From the NCBI RefSeq assembly GCF_000775615.1, contig NZ_AVPG01000002.1, positions 168,254 to 232,253 of the forward strand: 64,000 nucleotides of DNA, given 5' to 3'. Shown one piece after another: positions 62,471-64,000 of the stretch (position 1 is the stretch's first letter; each line of letters starts with the position of its first letter). The DNA is from Pontibacillus litoralis JSM 072002 (GTDB lineage Bacteria; Bacillota; Bacilli; Bacillales; BH030062). The notes beneath the pieces are model-generated. The model was not told the origin of the DNA. It was given only the letters and a program-made list of their open reading frames with translations, and searched no databases. The position numbers and the translations under genes were made by a program.

Positions 62471-63403
62471 TTAAAAAATGGAAAGTTCTAAACGACTAGA
62501 CAACATCTCTAGCAATTGCATTCCAACAACACTATTCCCCTTTTCATCCAAAGAAGGTCCAACGACAGCAATTCCTCCTACATCTTTCACACACCCCATA
62601 ATTGCGCCAGAAACACCACTTTTAGCAGGTATTCCAACTCGAATTGCGAATGAACCAGATGCATCATACATTCCACAAGTCACCATAAACGTTTTACAAA
62701 TTCTAGCCAAGTGTTTCGGGATGATTTGTCTACCGGACTGTAAATCACGACCTTCATTTGCAAATACGGCTCCAATACGAGCAAGTTGTTGAATGTTTAC
62801 CGCGATGGAGCATTGCTTCGTATAAACGTCTAACAACTCTTCCACACTGCCTTCTATAATACCATTTTGTTTCATGTAATAACATAATGCACGATTTAAA
62901 TGGGCAGTTTCAAACTCTGAAGATGCAACCTCAGTATCAATACCAATTGTGTTGTCCCCCGCAAGTTCATGTACGAAAGACAATAGCTTACCCACTTTAT
63001 CTGTCGGGGACTCCCCTTCAATCATGTTGGTTACCGCTAAGGCTCCAGCATTTATCATCGGATTTAATGGTTTTGACGGATTGCTTGTTTCTAATTTGGC
63101 AATCGAGTGAAACGGATCACCTGTTGGCTCCATTCCTACTTTGGAAAAAACATAGTCCTCTCCTTGATCCATGAGTGCTAACGCTAACGCGATGACCTTG
63201 GAAATACTTTGAAGTGTAAATAAATGATCCACATAACCCGCTCGAACGCATTCCCCATCTAAGTGAAACACACTAACCGCTATATGCTCCGGATCTTGCT
63301 TCGCTAATGCTGGTATATAATCTGGCACTTTTCCTAATCGGGTAAATGGTTTTACGTGCTCTATCCATTCCTGCAATTGTTGTTCGGTGACTTTTTTATT
63401 CAA
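62471..63403 (-). CDS. glsA: Glutaminase
   Basis: Glutaminase A hydrolyses glutamine to glutamate and ammonia. 310 residues with the serine-dependent beta-lactamase-like fold: SxxK motif QSISK (Ser66, Lys69), PLNPMINAGALAV, SEFETAHLNRALCYYMK, AKSGVSGAIMG and GPSLDEKGNSVVG. Start at TTG 63403, 7 bases after AAGGAGG. Orthologue of B. subtilis ylaM (glsA2) by position. Confidence 0.94.
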   Translation of the reverse strand: MNKKVTEQQLQEWIEHVKPFTRLGKVPDYIPALAKQDPEHIAVSVFHLDGECVRAGYVDHLFTLQSISKVIALALALMDQGEDYVFSKVGMEPTGDPFHSIAKLETSNPSKPLNPMINAGALAVTNMIEGESPTDKVGKLLSFVHELAGDNTIGIDTEVASSEFETAHLNRALCYYMKQNGIIEGSVEELLDVYTKQCSIAVNIQQLARIGAVFANEGRDLQSGRQIIPKHLARICKTFMVTCGMYDASGSFAIRVGIPAKSGVSGAIMGCVKDVGGIAVVGPSLDEKGNSVVGMQLLEMLSSRLELSIF

Positions 63404-63483
63404 GTTAATTCCTCCTTGATGCATGATTCCGTCATATTCGATATACTTGTATGAGATTGATAAATTAGAAAGGGTGTCTCAGT

Positions 63484-63972
63484 TTGGTTATACAACTTAC
63501 AGGCAATGTGCAATATACGATTACGCTTGATCCAAGTGTATGGATATTCGATGATCGTAAAATCGATTTCTCGAAAGCGTTCTCAAAGATAGAACAGGAC
63601 AAATCTGACGATGATGAATTAAAGAAAAAGGCACAATTTTGGGATAGGGAAGTGTATCAACAACAAATTAATCCACCTGTCAATAAAAGTATCAATTCCT
63701 TTGAAAAAAAGAAAATATTAGAAGGTACGTTTGTTATGCCTATTCATCATTTTTTAGAGAATGCCCTTGTCTATGATAACGCAAAGGGCGCCATTTTAGA
63801 AACAACAAACGGAGAAATACATATTACATTAGATGAATTACAACATTCGTTATTATTATTCGCTCAAAAGGGTAAACAAATTCAAGAAGATGGTCCCGTT
63901 CATTTATATTTCCAAGACGGCTCTAATCAACAAGACCCTATCACTGGAATTAATAAAATTGTCATCGAGTAA
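63484..63972 (+). CDS. ylaL: YlaL-like conserved protein, unknown
   Basis: 162 residues: VQYTITLDPSVWIFDDRKID, INSFEKKKILEGTFVMPI, FLENALVYDNAKGAILETTN. Position next to glsA and ylaN identifies it with B. subtilis ylaL. The B. subtilis entry has been linked to peptidyl-prolyl isomerases, but I see no motif that proves this. The start is TTG, 7 bases after AAAGGGTG. Divergent from glsA. Confidence 0.75.
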   Translation: MVIQLTGNVQYTITLDPSVWIFDDRKIDFSKAFSKIEQDKSDDDELKKKAQFWDREVYQQQINPPVNKSINSFEKKKILEGTFVMPIHHFLENALVYDNAKGAILETTNGEIHITLDELQHSLLLFAQKGKQIQEDGPVHLYFQDGSNQQDPITGINKIVIE

Positions 63973-64000
63973 TCGAGTAGAGGGAAAAGTTAAGTAACTT

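Overview
The window is a core chromosomal segment of a low-GC, endospore-forming Bacillaceae (Firmicutes). Evidence: sigE, sigG, spoIIGA, spoVD, spoVE, gerR (ylbO), ylbJ and a probable csfG RNA for sporulation; bshC for bacillithiol; a meso-DAP type MurE (DNPR motif); and a caa3-type oxidase. Gene order follows Bacillus subtilis from ylaL to rluD, read mostly on the minus strand from right to left. I cannot name the genus; no phage, IS, tRNA, rRNA or CRISPR was seen.

Layout, in transcription order (high to low coordinates). 63.4-57.2 kb: ylaL (+), glsA, ylaN, ftsW, pyc. 57.1-50 kb: ctaA (+) divergent from ctaCDEF, then ctaG-ctaM. 49.6-47 kb: an Eis-type acetyltransferase and a YtvI-like permease. 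47-39 kb: ylbA to coaD, including the RicF protein, a 48-codon unannotated small ORF, an extra membrane-anchored protein and a strongly supported csfG-like small RNA with a textbook sigma-G promoter. 39-28.4 kb: ylbJ, ylbK, ylbL, a small exported protein, tmcAL, a UcpA-type dehydrogenase, ylbN-rpmF, a crotonase-fold protein, gerR/ylbP, panE. 28.4-13.9 kb: bshC, then the dcw cluster mraZ-rsmH-ftsL-pbpB-spoVD-murE-murF-mraY-murD-spoVE. 13.6-8.2 kb: divIB-ylxW-ylxX-sbp-ftsA-ftsZ. 7.8-5.2 kb: spoIIGA-sigE-sigG. 5.0-1 kb: ylmC-pgeF-ylmE-sepF-ylmG-ylmH-divIVA. 0.7-0 kb: lspA-rluD.

The genes act together in septal peptidoglycan synthesis (Mur enzymes, PBP2B, FtsW, FtsL/DivIB, FtsA/FtsZ/SepF/DivIVA), its sporulation version (SpoVD/SpoVE), the compartment-specific sigma cascade (SpoIIGA activates pro-SigE, SigF turns on sigG), and aerobic respiration (heme A, caa3 oxidase). 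Compared with B. subtilis the neighbourhood lacks murG-murB, ileS, ylmA and ctaB, which must be elsewhere or replaced.

The most interesting non-coding observations are the csfG-like RNA, a five-box 10-bp-periodic MraZ operator, a near-consensus sigma-F promoter for sigG, a hairpin that pairs the spoVE ribosome binding site, and a 23-bp perfect palindrome that gives the convergent genes ylbP and gerR identical C-terminal peptides.
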